Assembly (NCBI GenBank): GCA_029204225.1
Contig: CM055095.1
Coordinates: 41,641,219 to 41,705,218, forward strand
Reading direction: 5' to 3'
DNA: 64,000 nucleotides
Source: Diphasiastrum complanatum
Taxonomy: Eukaryota > Streptophyta > Lycopodiopsida > Lycopodiales > Lycopodiaceae
Position numbers and translations under genes: made by a program. The notes beneath the pieces were generated by a model, which was not told the DNA's origin, made no database searches, and worked only from the letters and a program-made list of their open reading frames with translations. Position 1 is the first letter of the stretch, and the number at the start of each line of letters is the position of its first letter. Positions 32,345 through 44,362 of this stretch are shown one piece after another.

Positions 32345-33424
32345 GAGCACCTCCTAATGTGATTGGACACTGATCCTAAACATCTCAAAAGGTGTTTTCC
32401 CTTCAATAGCACCATTAGGCAATCTATTGCATAAACTATTGGCACAAGAAAGAGCCTCACCCCAAAATGCCTTTGGAAGACATGCATCTAACCTCAAAGC
32501 TTTTGCACATTCACACAAGGTCCCATTCTTCCTCTTAGTTACTCCATGTTGTTGAGGGGAGAAAGAACAAGTGCTCTCCCTCTTGATGCCAATTTGCTCA
32601 AGATGTTTTTGAAACTTTGTAGAGATGTACTCTCCACCTCCATCCAACATCAAAGCCTTCATCTTGATGTCAAACTAGTTCTCTACAAGTGCTTTGAGCT
32701 TCAAGAAAGTGCCAAACACCATTGCTTTTGAAGATAACAGATAGATCCATGTGAATCTAGAATAGTCATCAATGAAGGAAACAAAGATAGTGACTACCAT
32801 TGTTTCTAGTAGATGAAAAGATGAACATCTAAGTGCACAAGCTAAAAAGCATGATGAGATGACGTAGTAGACCTCGGAAATGAGAATATATGTGCTTTTT
32901 CCAAAGCACAAGCTTTAGAAGCCTTGCCATCACTTGCAAAGAATTTGGAAAAACCAATAGCCTTCTCGTCCTTGAACATGAATTGCATGGATTTGTAGTT
33001 GAGATGGCCCAACCTTTTGTGCCAAAGCTCCTCCTTTGACATCTTGCACTCGGCCATCATCACACAATTGTTAGTACCAACATGTGTATTCAACTTAAAG
33101 AGCCTTCCAATCCTTGTTCCTTTTGCTATCACTTTCTCATCCTTCTTGATCAAGCAAGCATTCACACCAACATCAATTTGAGGACCATAATGTAGCAATT
33201 GGCCAACAATTAGTAGATTTTTGGTGATGTTTGAAACATAAAGCACATTATCTAGCTTCAAAATCTTGGTGGATCCAAGATCTATTGGTACACTAGAGAT
33301 TCCCTCAATCTTACATCCAAAATCATTTGTAGTGTAAATTAATTTTCTAGATTTTTCATAAGAGGTAAGATGAGTAAAAGATTCATTTTGGCTTGTCATA
33401 TGAGAACTAGCACCATTATCTATC
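32345..33424 (-). pseudogene. Copia element G: protease end, pre-integrase, integrase
   Basis: Minus strand. At the right edge the protease motif reads DNGASSHMTSQNESF (DNG instead of DSG). VLYVSNITKNLLIVGQL and the GAG-pre-integrase motif LWHKRLGHLNYKSM follow (frame 33399-32842). The integrase core comes next in two further frames: FIDDYSRFTWIYLLSS, then LDGGGEYISTKFQKHLEQIG, FSPQQHGVTKRKNGTL and FWGEALSCANSLCNRLP. It stops near 32345. The right edge is the LTR of Copia H, which interrupted G just before the protease active site. Confidence 0.85.
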
Positions 33425-34398
33425 TGTTGGGATTTTGGGGTGACAACGCGGAGGTGCAGTGGAATCCTCGGTGCATGTAACTACGTTTATTGGATTCAGG
33501 TAGACAACAATAAATCAAATTTTGTCTTTCTTGATCAGTTTGAAAGTCGCTGATCTAGAAAGTCGATTCCACAGCCACAACAATGCACAAGTTACTTTAA
33601 TTTCAGATTTAGCTTTGTGGAAGTGATTTAGGTGCGATTATTAGAGCGATAGATCAAACATAACTATCAATCATATGAAATGATTTAATCTATGAATAAG
33701 TTTATTTGCAAGCATGAATCTATCTAACAATGAAATGATGTAAGCATTCAACATACACAACCTAGATTATTGGAACTTTGATAGTTTAGTTGTGTAGAAA
33801 ATATAGTCTGAATGCAAATAGAAGCACGTTCTTTTTTAGACAAGACTCTGTGATAACAAAGAGAAAGAACAATACAATTGCGCTCTAAATGACTGATTGA
33901 TCGTGATGAAAATAGAGGATTCAGCTAACCAAGAAAATGATGAGTTGATGGACATATATACATGGATAACTAACTAAAAGAATGGCTAATTTATAGTTTA
34001 CAATTAGGTTAAGGCACTATGTATTGTTGGTAGTCGTCATCGGACAATATTTGATTTTGTCCGGTTGTGGTGTGTGTACTTGTTGATTTGTCAATAGTGA
34101 AATTGTGGCCGATTGTTTGAGGAAGGCATAATAAGAGAATCTGCCCAGATGGTTCAAGGTGTCCGACCAATTGGGTATGTCCAAACAATAGATAATAGCC
34201 GAATAAGAGAAGGTGGCCAACAAAGAAGATATGGCCGAACTATCGGGGAACATTGTCACCGATTTCTTTGTATTTCTGTAGACTATCAAGAAACATGTGT
34301 ATTTCTCTAGAGTATGCAACTGTATAAATATTTACAATACTTTAATGAATGGATCTAGATTAGTAGAGAATAGGAATGGAGAGGATAAAAATCCAACA
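33425..34398 (-). mobile_element. 3' LTR of Copia element H
   Basis: 974 bp; the minus strand starts TGTTGGATTTTTATCC at 34398 and ends AAAATCCCAACA at 33425. It is preceded (34399-34410) by a purine-rich tract, TTAAGAGGGGGG on the minus strand. The start is of the same family as LTR Q at 59866 (TGTTGGATTTATTCCTC). Confidence 0.75.
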
Positions 34399-34410
34399 CC
34401 CCCCTCTTAA

Positions 34411-35430
34411 TATGGATTCTTGAATGCCTTGATTTTCAAATTCAACATAGCACATAAATTTTTGTGTGATTCCTGATTTAACCCTTTTGTAAATATATTA
34501 GCTGCCATGTATTGGGTTTTGCAAAATCTCAGACTGACCTCCTTGTTGAGTACCTTGCTCCTGATATAGAGATACTTAATCTCGATGTGCTTGCTCCTAG
34601 AGTGAAATCTAAGATTGATCGATAATGCAATAGCATTCTGATTGTCGCACTAAATCCTTGTTGGGGCTGATTGTTTGAGACCAATATCAGACAATAAATT
34701 CCTCAACCAATTTGTCTCTTTGGTAGCTTGAGAGGCTGCAATATATTTTGATTCTATAGACGACATTGTGATGGAGGTTTGTTTTCGACTGTTCCAAGAT
34801 ATTGAACAATAAGACATATCCAAAAGTTAGTTTTCTAGTGTCGACGTCACGTGCTCAATTTGCATCTGTATATCCATGAAGAGTATGGATATCGGATGGA
34901 TCTCCATCACCATAGTAGACACATAGGTTAGTAGTGGCTCATACATATCTGATTACTCTGATAAGAGCTTTCCAATGGATCATGCCAAGATTAGTCATGT
35001 ATGACTCAAGGAACTGATGACGTATGCAAGATCTAGCATGGTCGAGATCATTGCATACATCAGGGATCCGATAATAGATTGAAATGGATACCCTTGCACC
35101 CCACCTTCTCCTTGGTCTGAGGGCATTGCTCCTTGGATAATTTGAGACCTGGATCCATGGGATTATGTACAGGCTTGCAATTCATGAAATTGAATTTCAT
35201 CAACAACTTATAGAAGTACCTCTACTGGGTGATATAGAGAAGTCTTCTACTGCTGTCTCTATGGATTTGAATCCTACGACAATAATGTGCTTCTCTTAGA
35301 TCTGTTATCTCGAATTTTTGGGATAGCATCCTCTTCGTATCCTTTGTCAGAGAAATAATGTTGCCAAACAACAATGTATAATCCACTTAGAGTGTGATGA
35401 TGACAAAGAATCGATTAATAACATTGAAAT
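34411..35430 (-). pseudogene. Copia element H: reverse transcriptase end and RNase H
   Basis: Minus strand, frames broken. VDYTLLFGN with ISLTKDTKRMLSQKFEITDL (35400-35300) is the end of RT after a mutated YVDD (here VDY). NPMDPGLKLSKEQ follows near 35150. RNase H is readable: QTSITMSSIESKYIAASQAT and the NQNAIALSINPRFHSRSKHI / HIEIKYLYIRSKV region, ending NIFTKGLNQESHK near 34480. It continues leftward into its polypurine tract and LTR. Confidence 0.75.
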
Positions 35431-36017
35431 ATACATTGTAGTGTGCAGATCTAGATTCAAAACTGTGAAGAATAAAAAGCTATCCAACTTGTCTATAGGG
35501 GTTGATGAGGAAAATTATCTTGCTTGTGCATTTACAAGTTGTAAATATTATTCTCTAGCATGTACAAACTCGAGCTACATGACATGCACAATGTCTAGAT
35601 GGTCATATTCACTATGTTCCATTGTATATATCAAAGGTATGTGAATTGAGCACATGACCTTATAGATTAGGACGAGTTTGGGTTAGGTAGATCTAGATTT
35701 GATGACATGCATAAAACTAGATGACATGCAAAATCAGTTAGTGTGCATGCATGCAACATGCAATCACTCCATGCAACATGCAAGTCAGTATACATGTTCT
35801 ACACATGTCCAAGTCATCTAGGGAAGTCACATGCAAGACATGCAAACAATATTAATTTTGACACATGCATGTAGTTTTGTAGGTTCATAGTTGAGAAATT
35901 GATATTTTGACAAAGTAGGTAGGAGTTAGGTGCAATTTCAGCATGAAAGCTGTTAGGTGTCAATATGGTAGTAGTTTACACTTGATTAGGTGTAGAGAAT
36001 GCATTGAATGCAAGGAG
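35431..36017. other. Unassigned sequence with a CATGCA cluster
   Basis: No coding sequence recognised. Between 35701 and 35875 there are about nine copies of CATGCA or its near variants, including GCATGCATGCA. These match the plant RY element core bound by B3-domain factors. The stretch precedes the LTR of element J and may be its 3' internal end or an unrelated repeat. Confidence 0.4.
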
Positions 36018-36699
36018 TGTTAAAAATTCACAATTCTAGCTTGACTAGTTTTGGTCATATGACTTGTAAATAGTTAGATGGTCATGATGTGGCTTGTCAC
36101 ACGTGCCAAATAGCATAGGATTCCATTCATAAGGATGTTCTCAAGTACACCTAAGTGTTAGAACCTTTGGAATGAGTCCAAATTATGCTTAGATACAAGG
36201 GAGAAAAAATAGGAGCTATTTTTGGTAATTTTTGCATTGTTGAGGGATCTCCAAGATTCCAACCCTAACTTGGTAGGGATGAAAGATCCACCAAAATTAG
36301 CATTAGGGATAGGTTTAGGGCTACTCATACCTGCCCAAAACCGTGATGGATCATGTATATATAGGTGATGATATCTCACCAAAATCAATCAAGCAATTTC
36401 ATAATTTTTCTCTCATAATGGTGCAATTGCTCTCTATGTTCATAATTGTTTGAGTACTTGTGATTACTAATGATTATAGGATTGAATGTAGGTCTGGTGT
36501 ACAGTACTCAGACTGTGGGAGGCCGTACTTTCACACGTGTGAAGCCTTCTTCAAGGATTTGGGCCATTTAGTGAGGTTCAAGCATAGATTTTTGATGGAT
36601 TCTGATGGTTCAACTTGTGCTAATCTTATGAAATCATAATCTATTGTTTCCCTCATCATTTCAAGGGGTTTAGGATCCTTATTTGCTGTAATTTTTACA
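36018..36699 (+). mobile_element. 5' LTR of Copia element J
   Basis: 682 bp, TGTTAAAAATTCA at the start and TAATTTTTACA at the end, directly followed by TGGTATCAGAGCC. TATATATAG lies at 36355-36363, and the CACGTG palindrome (CTTTCACACGTGTGAAG) at 36528-36543, about 170 bp downstream. The upstream GCAAGGAG could be a polypurine tract. Confidence 0.75.
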
Positions 36700-36712
36700 T
36701 GGTATCAGAGCC
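36700..36712 (+). other. Primer-binding site of Copia element J
   Basis: TGGTATCAGAGCC immediately after the LTR; initiator-tRNA-Met type. Confidence 0.9.
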
Positions 36713-36960
36713 TAAAGGCTGAAATGAGCTAAATCCTTGGTTTTCATTCAATTTGATCACAATTTTTTATCTAAATCTTGTGTAGATTGGATCTTAGCAT
36801 CTAGTATTGATTCTAGAACTCAAAGTGAGTCAAATACATTGGAGATTGGTGTTGTGTGACTTCATTTGCAGGTGTTTAGGTGTCTAAAACCAGAGGCAAA
36901 GTTGAATTCAATTCACATTACCAAGATATCAAGTTTTGCTTGCTCCAAGCATTGATTTCT
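36713..36960 (+). pseudogene. Leader and first gag codons of Copia element J
   Basis: A short leader, then from about 36880 SKTRGKVEFNSHYQDIKFCL and LLQALISK, the start of a copia gag (normally FNGxxYxxW). It stops at about 36960, where Gypsy F sequence begins. This joint is one of the two proposed rearrangement breakpoints. Confidence 0.5.
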
Positions 36961-39310
36961 AAGCGGTTGGCGTCGAACGGGAACCGCAAACGGGCTCACC
37001 ACTGCACACTAATCAGAATGATCGGTTGCACGAACATGAATCACCTTTTCACATGGTGGAGCCCGAGGACCCACGCACTGAAAGGCTCGCACTACTCAGA
37101 TACAGCGTCATCTTCTACACAGGTGACAGAAAATAAAAAATGACTAGTCGGGCTAAGATCAGTCATGCAGGCGGCATTCAAAGATTATTTGCAAAAATTT
37201 CTAGAAATTCACAATCTGTGCTGCATGGACTAGACTCAGAACACTTATCCAACTTGGAGAAGGTGTTACAAAAATGCCGTGAATACCAAATCTCCCTGAA
37301 TCCAGAAAAATGTCAATTCTGGGTGACACATGGCTTGATTTCCGGCCATATAGTGTCAAGACACGGGATCGCCACAGATCTATCTAAGATCAGGATCATT
37401 GTTGATCTACCACCACCGGGGATGATTCGCGAGGTCTACATTTTCATGGGTCATGCTAACTATTATAGGATCTTCATTCTTGACTTTGCGGAGTTAGCCC
37501 GACCAATTTACAAACTCACAACGGATCCACATTGGAACAAGGAAGCCCTAAAGGCTTTTTAGAAGATTAAAGATGCATTGGTTTCAGCACCAATCTTACG
37601 CCCACCCAATTGGTCCATTGAGTTCCACGTGCATACGGCCGCATTGAAGTATGCAGTTGGAGCAGTCTTAACCCAGCCAGGTGAACACAAAAAGGATTTT
37701 CCAATCCGATTTTCAAGCCGACGGCTCAGTGATACCAAAATGAATTATTCAACCACAGAGTGAGAAGCACTGACAATGATCTATGCGGTTAAGAAATTTT
37801 GACACTACTTGATGGCCACACATTTTTCTTTCTATACGGACCATCAACCCTTGCTCTATCTCGTTAATAAAACTTGCAACACTGGAAGAATCACCAGATG
37901 GCTACTTCTGTTGTTGGAATTTGATTTTTGGATAGTACTTCGCAAAGAAAAACAACATTACATGGCAGATCACATCTCACGAATCAAAGGGAAGGAGATT
38001 GCAACCCAACCCGGCGATGAGCTAGTAGATGCTACCTTATTTTATGTGGAAACAATACCAAAATGGGCTGCCGACATTGTTGAATACCTAATGCGGGACC
38101 AACCAGACAAATCTTTACCAAAGGCGGAACAGTGTAAATTGATCTTAAAGGCTAGACCTTATCAGCTGATTGTCGGCCAGTTGTATCGAAGAGATCCAGA
38201 TGGAATTCTTCGGCGGTGTATTCTTCCTCATGAGGCCACCCAGATCATTTCGCTTTCACATGAGGGCATGGGTGGGGCTCATTTTGCATCTAACATTACA
38301 GTTCGCAAGATCCTGCAATCAGGATGTTGGTGGCCAACAATTCATAAAGATACGAAAGAATACTTGAAAAAGTGCGATGTGTGCCAAAGGGCATGGAGAC
38401 CAACGAGATTGAATTATGACTTACTACACCCGGTCTTAGCCCAAGCACCATTCGAAAAGTGGGGATTGGATTACATCGGTCCAATTCACCCTATAGCAAG
38501 GAGTTCCTATGCTCGATACATAATCGTAGCCACAGACTACCTCACCAAATGGGTCAAAGCCAAGGCCGTAAGAGTAGCTGATGCTAGGACCACTGCCAAG
38601 TTCCTTTATGAAAATATCATTATATGCTTTGGATGCCCGGTGGAGCTAGTCAGCGATCGCGAAAGCCATTTCATCAACGAGACCATCAAGGTCCTGTTGG
38701 AAGAATTTTTCATGATCCACAGCACCAGTACGCCTTATTATCCTTGTGGTAATGGGCAAGCAGAATCCTCCAATAAGATCCTGTGTAGCGTGCTCATGAA
38801 AACAGTTGAAGCTAGCAGATCGGATTGGAAACATAAGTTGCATGCTGCACTGTGGGCATTCAGGACAACATATAAAGGAAGCACTGATCAAACACCCTTC
38901 CAATTGGTATATGGTCAGAATGTTGTAATGTCAGTAGAGTTTTAGTTTCTTCATTAAGGATTGCCACCACGCAACGTCTTAATGAGTCCAAATCTCTACA
39001 ACTACGCCACGAAGCTCTGCATAAACTCTGTGAAACATGCTTACTAGCTGTGCACGCACTGACAACTAAAAAAGAAAGACGTAAGAAATGGCATGATCGT
39101 AGGTTACAAAAGAAGGATCTTCACTCCAGAGATCTGGCCTTGATGTATAAAACCAAGGCAATCAAGGGAAAGTTAAAATTCACAGGCGTAGGTTCTTATA
39201 GGATCAAGGAAATTCTTAATCATGGAGCCGTGAATTTGGAAAAGCTAGATGGGACACCATTCGATACACCCATCAACGGTAGCCGGTTGCACAAATACTG
39301 GCCACCGTAG
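36961..39310 (+). pseudogene. Gypsy element F: end of RT, RNase H, integrase
   Basis: Plus strand. 37170-37560 is the RT thumb and connection: YLQKFLEIHN (the catalytic FVDDF that should follow is gone), LEKVLQKCREYQISLNPEKC, MGHANYYRIFILDFAELARP. 37570-37880 is RNase H (APILRPPNWSIEFHVHTAA, YSTTE, then a TGA, then FYTDHQPLLYLVNK). 37890-38943 is the connection plus integrase: an HHCC-like zinc region with CDVCQRAWRPT, core ATDYLTKWVKAK, ELVSDRESHFIN and GNGQAESSNK, so all three acidic residues are present. 39050-39310 is the C-terminal domain (LKFTGVGSYRIKEILN, ending HKYWPP). A stop at 38943 and others break the frame. Bases 36961-37140 are not assigned. Confidence 0.85.
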
Positions 39311-40385
39311 TAAGATAGATCCAGATTGACGATGGCACATTACGAAAAGCTATTCTACTAAACCATCACCGCTAGATCTAAAAATATCAAGCCAAATCAA
39401 GCTAGATCCATCTAGATTCAGCCAGATCTGGCAAGATCGCGAAAATCCATCAGAATCCAAGAAGGATCCAGATCCAGATAGGATCAAGAAGGAAACGGAT
39501 CGTTAGACTGCCTGATGGATCTACTACCAAGTATCCATCAGAACTTCCAAAGAACCACCAACAGTCAGATCAAGCATGGATGAAGCTGATTACCAGTTTA
39601 CAAAAGTTAAAAATCAGAACATCTCGAGATCTCATCTAAAAACACTCTAAGAGAGCACTTTTTTCATGATTTTTTGAGATCCTCTAGGAGATAGCTCTTG
39701 AAACTTGGACAGTCACCAGATCTGACCCAGATGCATCCATGAAAATCTCTATGAGAATTTTTGATGGAGGAATCATCATTTTTTAGTGTATGCGAGAGTT
39801 TCCAGAAGCTGAATTTTCAGAACCCTCGTAGAGCCTCAAGATCATCTTACCAGCCCTCGCAAGGTGCCTAAATGGAATCAGAATAGTGAAATTAGCCTAC
39901 CTACATGGTCTGATCCAATCATAGGAACAAGTTGTGTGAGAGATCACTTCCTGCGAGAGTTGGACCCTTGCAGACAGCCTGAACCCTCTCAGAACCTTCG
40001 CATAGCAGTCAAATCACCTTCGGAACTCTCGCAGACTTGCCTGAGGTCTTACAATTTTGTGAAGAAGGTGCTTGCCAAAATTTGGATGGAACTGAGCAAG
40101 GAAAAGTGGATTTCACCTAATACGCACTCTAAATTCCACTATATAAGGGCTGAATTCGAGTCATTTGTCACCTTTGCTAGCGAAGCTCTGTCGAAATTTA
40201 CACTGAAATTACCAAGTTCTCCGTTTGCGACCAAACTTCCTACCAGCTATCATCTGATCATACTGAACACCAATCTGTGCTATGAACTACACTTCTTGTC
40301 ATCCAACACTCGTTATTCACAGTTTTCTGTCGCTTCCACACCCTTTTTCATTTTCCACCATTTTTCCTATTTTTCTGACCTCTAA
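39311..40385 (+). other. Non-coding spacer of Gypsy F with CTCGCARR / GCGAGAGTT motifs
   Basis: Between integrase and the extra ORF, as in Gypsy E. Words: TGCGAGAGTTTCC (39790), AACCCTCGTAG (39821), CCCTCGCAAGG (39853), CTGCGAGAGTTGG (39950), GAACCTTCGCA (39990), AACTCTCGCAGAC (40023). The first 200 bp are rich in AGATC-type words. No coding sequence is recognised before about 40386. Confidence 0.55.
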
Positions 40386-43300
40386 TCATCACTGATAACA
40401 AGGCCTCCTCATCCTCTGAAGACTCTGGCACCAAACAGGTGATCCAACGTGACATCATCGAGGCCACACATATTTGGCCTCTACCCTTTGACGCTCTGAT
40501 CCAACCATGGCTATAGACAACCGGTCCACTTCTAACGGCAATGGGTTTTTACCCGGCGCTCTTCCATTCTGAGATTAACATGGGCTCGCCCTTCACGCCT
40601 ACGCCACCTGGGATGAGGAAAAGACTCGCTTCCACTTCCGTACCAAGGTACCACATACAAGATTAGGATTAACGCAGAGTCGATGGTCACCATTGGCATT
40701 ATGTCCGGTGATTATCAACCCGTCTCCCATCGCCACGCCAAAAGTCTAATCAAACCTTTTGTCACCCAAACCGCACCATAAATTCCCATACAGACTATCA
40801 ATGGTTACCTGATAGAGGCTATCACGAAATCCATCATTCAAGTGGTTGCGCATCTGTTGAATAACTTTCTGGCTATTTCAACATTTTGCAAAGACAGAAT
40901 CCAGTCTAAGCTGCTGAGTCAGATAGTGGAATCCTTTATGGAATTCTCTGATCCCTCAGTTGTGCCATACGACTGGCATAGCTTCCTCCTTCGAGAACTA
41001 ACCAACTCCATCAAACCCAACAACTTTGAGAGAATCGCAGCAGGCCCTCGGTTGTGTAACTTTGCTTGCGCACTGCTCGAGGCGAAGGTGCGTGGTTTCC
41101 AACGCTCATCCCTTTTGTCTACCCTCGTGCCACACACTAACCTTTATCTGCCATCTCAAGCATCCACCTCCTCCCAACCTACAGTTATTAACACAACGGC
41201 CAGCAAACAAATGCATGGGGCTGCCTCTACATCCACATCTCCGCCTGCTACATGAAGACGTCCCTCCACTACTGCACTAACCAATCCATCAACCACCACC
41301 ACTTCTTCTTCTGTGCAACCCCCCACTCCGATTTCTGTTGTCGCTACCTCTCTTCATGTTCCATCCACATCTGTTTCTATCTCCATCCTCGTTTCTTCTG
41401 TTGATACCACTCCTATTTCTCTTCCAGTATCTACTACTCCATCCATCACCATCGCATCTTCCATCACTCTTGCTGCCACTGTTGCTTCCATTCCATTCAG
41501 TCCTTCTGATTCTCAATTGTCTCCCGACACTCTAGCGTGGATGCAAGTCATCAATTTTTCACCCCGACACCAGACACTTTCTGCTCCATCCTCACCTTCT
41601 TCCATACTCCACTCCACCCTCCAGTTCCGACAAACCATCCTCATCCATGTTTCCACAGTTGCTTCTCAAACCCCACCCGCTTTGCCAACAAACGTTGTTG
41701 AGGGCAACCAACCGTTGCCTAATGATGCATTTGTCCAAACAATGTTTGTACCATCGCCAGATCGGACTGATCCTACTGCCCCAGATGGCATCAGGTCCAA
41801 TGAGAACCTGATAGAAGATAATGACGACGGTACTCCACAAGTCATCTGGGCCGATACAACACAAGCCCCTGCTAGTGCCAGTGTACCGGCTGCTCCCATA
41901 GATCTAACGACGACGTACCAAACTCTGGAGAAATACATCCTGGATACGGTAGCGGCCAAAGCCATTCTGGAAAACAGGGTACTACATCTGGCGACGAGTA
42001 ACACACAGCTATGAGCACACCTCACCAAGCTGCAGCGAGAGCTGATTTTGGCTCAACAGCATGAACAAGCAGGGCACCAGGAGCTTGCCAAGCTGCAGCA
42101 GAAGGAGGAGGGCCTCAACAACTATATCCAAAGCCTCTACAAAGCATTGATTGAGACATCCACGAAGGTGCGGGAGCTTCAATCTGAGGAGTTCCAATGG
42201 CTTGCTCCGATCCAGACGCAACTAAACCATTTGGGAGCAGAGAATACGTGCCTGGGGACGGAGGTCAAAGCCCTACAAGAAGAAAAGCTCGTCTAGTTAG
42301 CTCAACCTGCACCGGACTCAAGGCCGCTTTCTCAATCAAAAATGAACCTTCTACAGCATCAGGTGCAGGTTTATAGCTAAACCTTAAACAGCTACCAGAC
42401 AGAGTTCAACAAATATTGGGCAAGCGCAACGCACGAGCTCACCCAGACCAAGAAAGCCCTCAAGGCCTGTCCGAAATTCATGGAAGCGAAGGCCCAGCCC
42501 ACCCCCGTGGTAATTCCACCACCACCTACTTTTGATGCTGCACATGCTAGTACAAGCCAAGACTAGAGCCAGCAGGCAGCAGGGGGATTTCAACAACATC
42601 AAGGGTCCGAAGGCCAGGACCAAGGACAGACGGATACGGCTGTTGAGATGCGAGACTAGGGCCAAGGCACAACTACCAGCCAAAGCCAAGCCACATCATC
42701 CAGAAGTTCGCACATGATATCTGCTAGCCGGGCCTTCCGAAGACCAAAGTCCATGGAGGAAAAAATCAACGAATTTCTATCAAAGTATTCCCACGAGTCA
42801 TCAAGAGGCGGCTGACAGATTTCGTTTTCTGCTCAGACAATCAAGGGAAACGAACTGCAAGTATTACCCACCCTCCAACCACAACCAGAGTGGCGTCAAT
42901 AGTTGTTTGAAAGAGACCCTACGGCCATCAGGGCCTACGTGACGAGTCCACAACAACTACGGGTGAAGGCGCACTTCCTGCCATGTCCATGAAGATTCAA
43001 ATGGGTAGAATGTAGCACCCCTCTGGACAAGATCACACTACAGAATTTTAATTGGCCGGTAATACCATTAGAATATGGGTGGACTATGGATGTAGACGCC
43101 AGAAGGGCTCTCACCGCGTTTGCCAACCAATGTATCAATTGTCCTGATCCAATAGTCTGCGCGGCATCCACTTACGCTCGGGACTTGGAACATCTAATGG
43201 GGATTGAAACTAAATGGGACAATTTTCTCCCATCCATATTCTTTGATGTTAATAAGACACTCCCTTTAGACAAAATCGAAGATCAGCTGCCAATAGCTCG

Positions 43301-43543
43301 TGTCTATTACCAAGCTGCACTTCAGGGTGATCCATAGACACGCTGATTCCAAATATGGGTCGACCAAGATTGGTTGCGGGGGCTCCACAAGTCTCTTCAC
43401 ACGCCAAAGGACTTGAAGAAATTAGACCGCCAACTTTATGGAGGACGTCACCACCTACCTCATCCAGCAAAGGCGGGCAATGAAAACGCTCTACTAAACC
43501 GGCAGAGTGCCGAGGGACCGGCACTACTTTAGGCCGTGGGTCC
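40386..43543 (+). pseudogene. Gypsy element F: extra ORF between integrase and 3' LTR
   Basis: Plus strand. Homologous to the Gypsy E ORF at 27442-24487, domain by domain. Domain 1 (about 40400-40800, frameshifted) has GPLLTAMGFYPALFHSEINM and TWDEEKTRFHFR. Domain 2 (40842-41100) has DRIQSKLLSQIVESF and VPYDWHSFLLRELTNSIKPN. A Ser/Thr/Pro-rich linker (41260-41800) follows, then a coiled coil (41930-42296, LAKLQQKEEGLNNYIQSLYK and on). The C-terminal domain (43086-43337) has ETKWDNFLPSIFFDVNK and DQLPIARVYYQAA. From 40842 to 43337 one frame holds, broken by stops that look like CGA to TGA (41253, 42012) and CAG to TAG (42294) changes. Confidence 0.7.
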
Positions 43544-44362
43544 TATTGGAGGTATTTCCAACAAAGTGTAAATCAATAGAATCATCTAATAAAATGTGTT
43601 GCGAGGGCATGGCATCCTGCGCGCGTAAGCCCATGGCCCAATGAGCACGCAAGTAAAGTTGTAGATAAAATAAACTTGACTTGGGCCTTGGAATTAAAAT
43701 AAAACTAGAGGCCCAAAGTCATTTTTAAACTTAGAGGTTACTTTTTAGAGTTGGGTCCAAATTGGGACTCACATAAATCTTGTGATTACCAATGTACTTT
43801 TTGTGGACCCTTGGATCAAGTTGGGTCCAAGATGAATGGATAGGATCATTGTGAATATTAGCCAATAGGATTGAGGGGCAAGGGCCTTCCTCATTTTATA
43901 AAAAGACACCATTTGTACACTATTTTGATGCTGAATGAGAAGGAGGAAACTCTACCAATTTTGGAAGAGAAGCATCCTCATTTGCAATTCAATGCTTGCT
44001 ATTACCCTTGTTGTTTTCAATTGCTTTCAAGTTCATGCTTTTTGGTTTCAATAGTTTATGTTTCTCCTTTAGCAAGTATAATGTGCATTTGAGCTAACCT
44101 CCACCCTCCCTCTATCTCTCTCTTCTATCTTCTTTTGCCTCCATCTTTTCTAATCATCCCCTTCCTTTCACCTACAATCATGATGAATGTTAGTGTAGAG
44201 GAGTAGAGTTAAGGGAGAGTAGTGTTAGTGGTGAGTAGAGTTAAGGGAGAAAGTAGGGAACTAACTAAAAATAGCATCTATGCATAGTTAGGTACCTATC
44301 CAGTGATCTAACCCTTGTTGACAGGTGGGAGGGCTATACTACGCAAGATCTTCGACCCTACA
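43544..44362 (+). mobile_element. 3' LTR of Gypsy element F
   Basis: 819 bp, the same length as the inverted LTR at 5169-5987 and closely similar. The first bases are TATTGGAGG (TGTTGGGGG in the left copy) and it ends CGACCCTACA. TATAAAA is at 43897-43903. The following five bases, ATGAG (44363-44367), equal the reverse complement of 5988-5992. Confidence 0.85.

Noticed and set aside
41313-42028. Antisense ORFs opposite the Gypsy F extra ORF
   Set aside because: The sense strand carries the blocks shared with Gypsy E; the antisense frames have no counterpart there.
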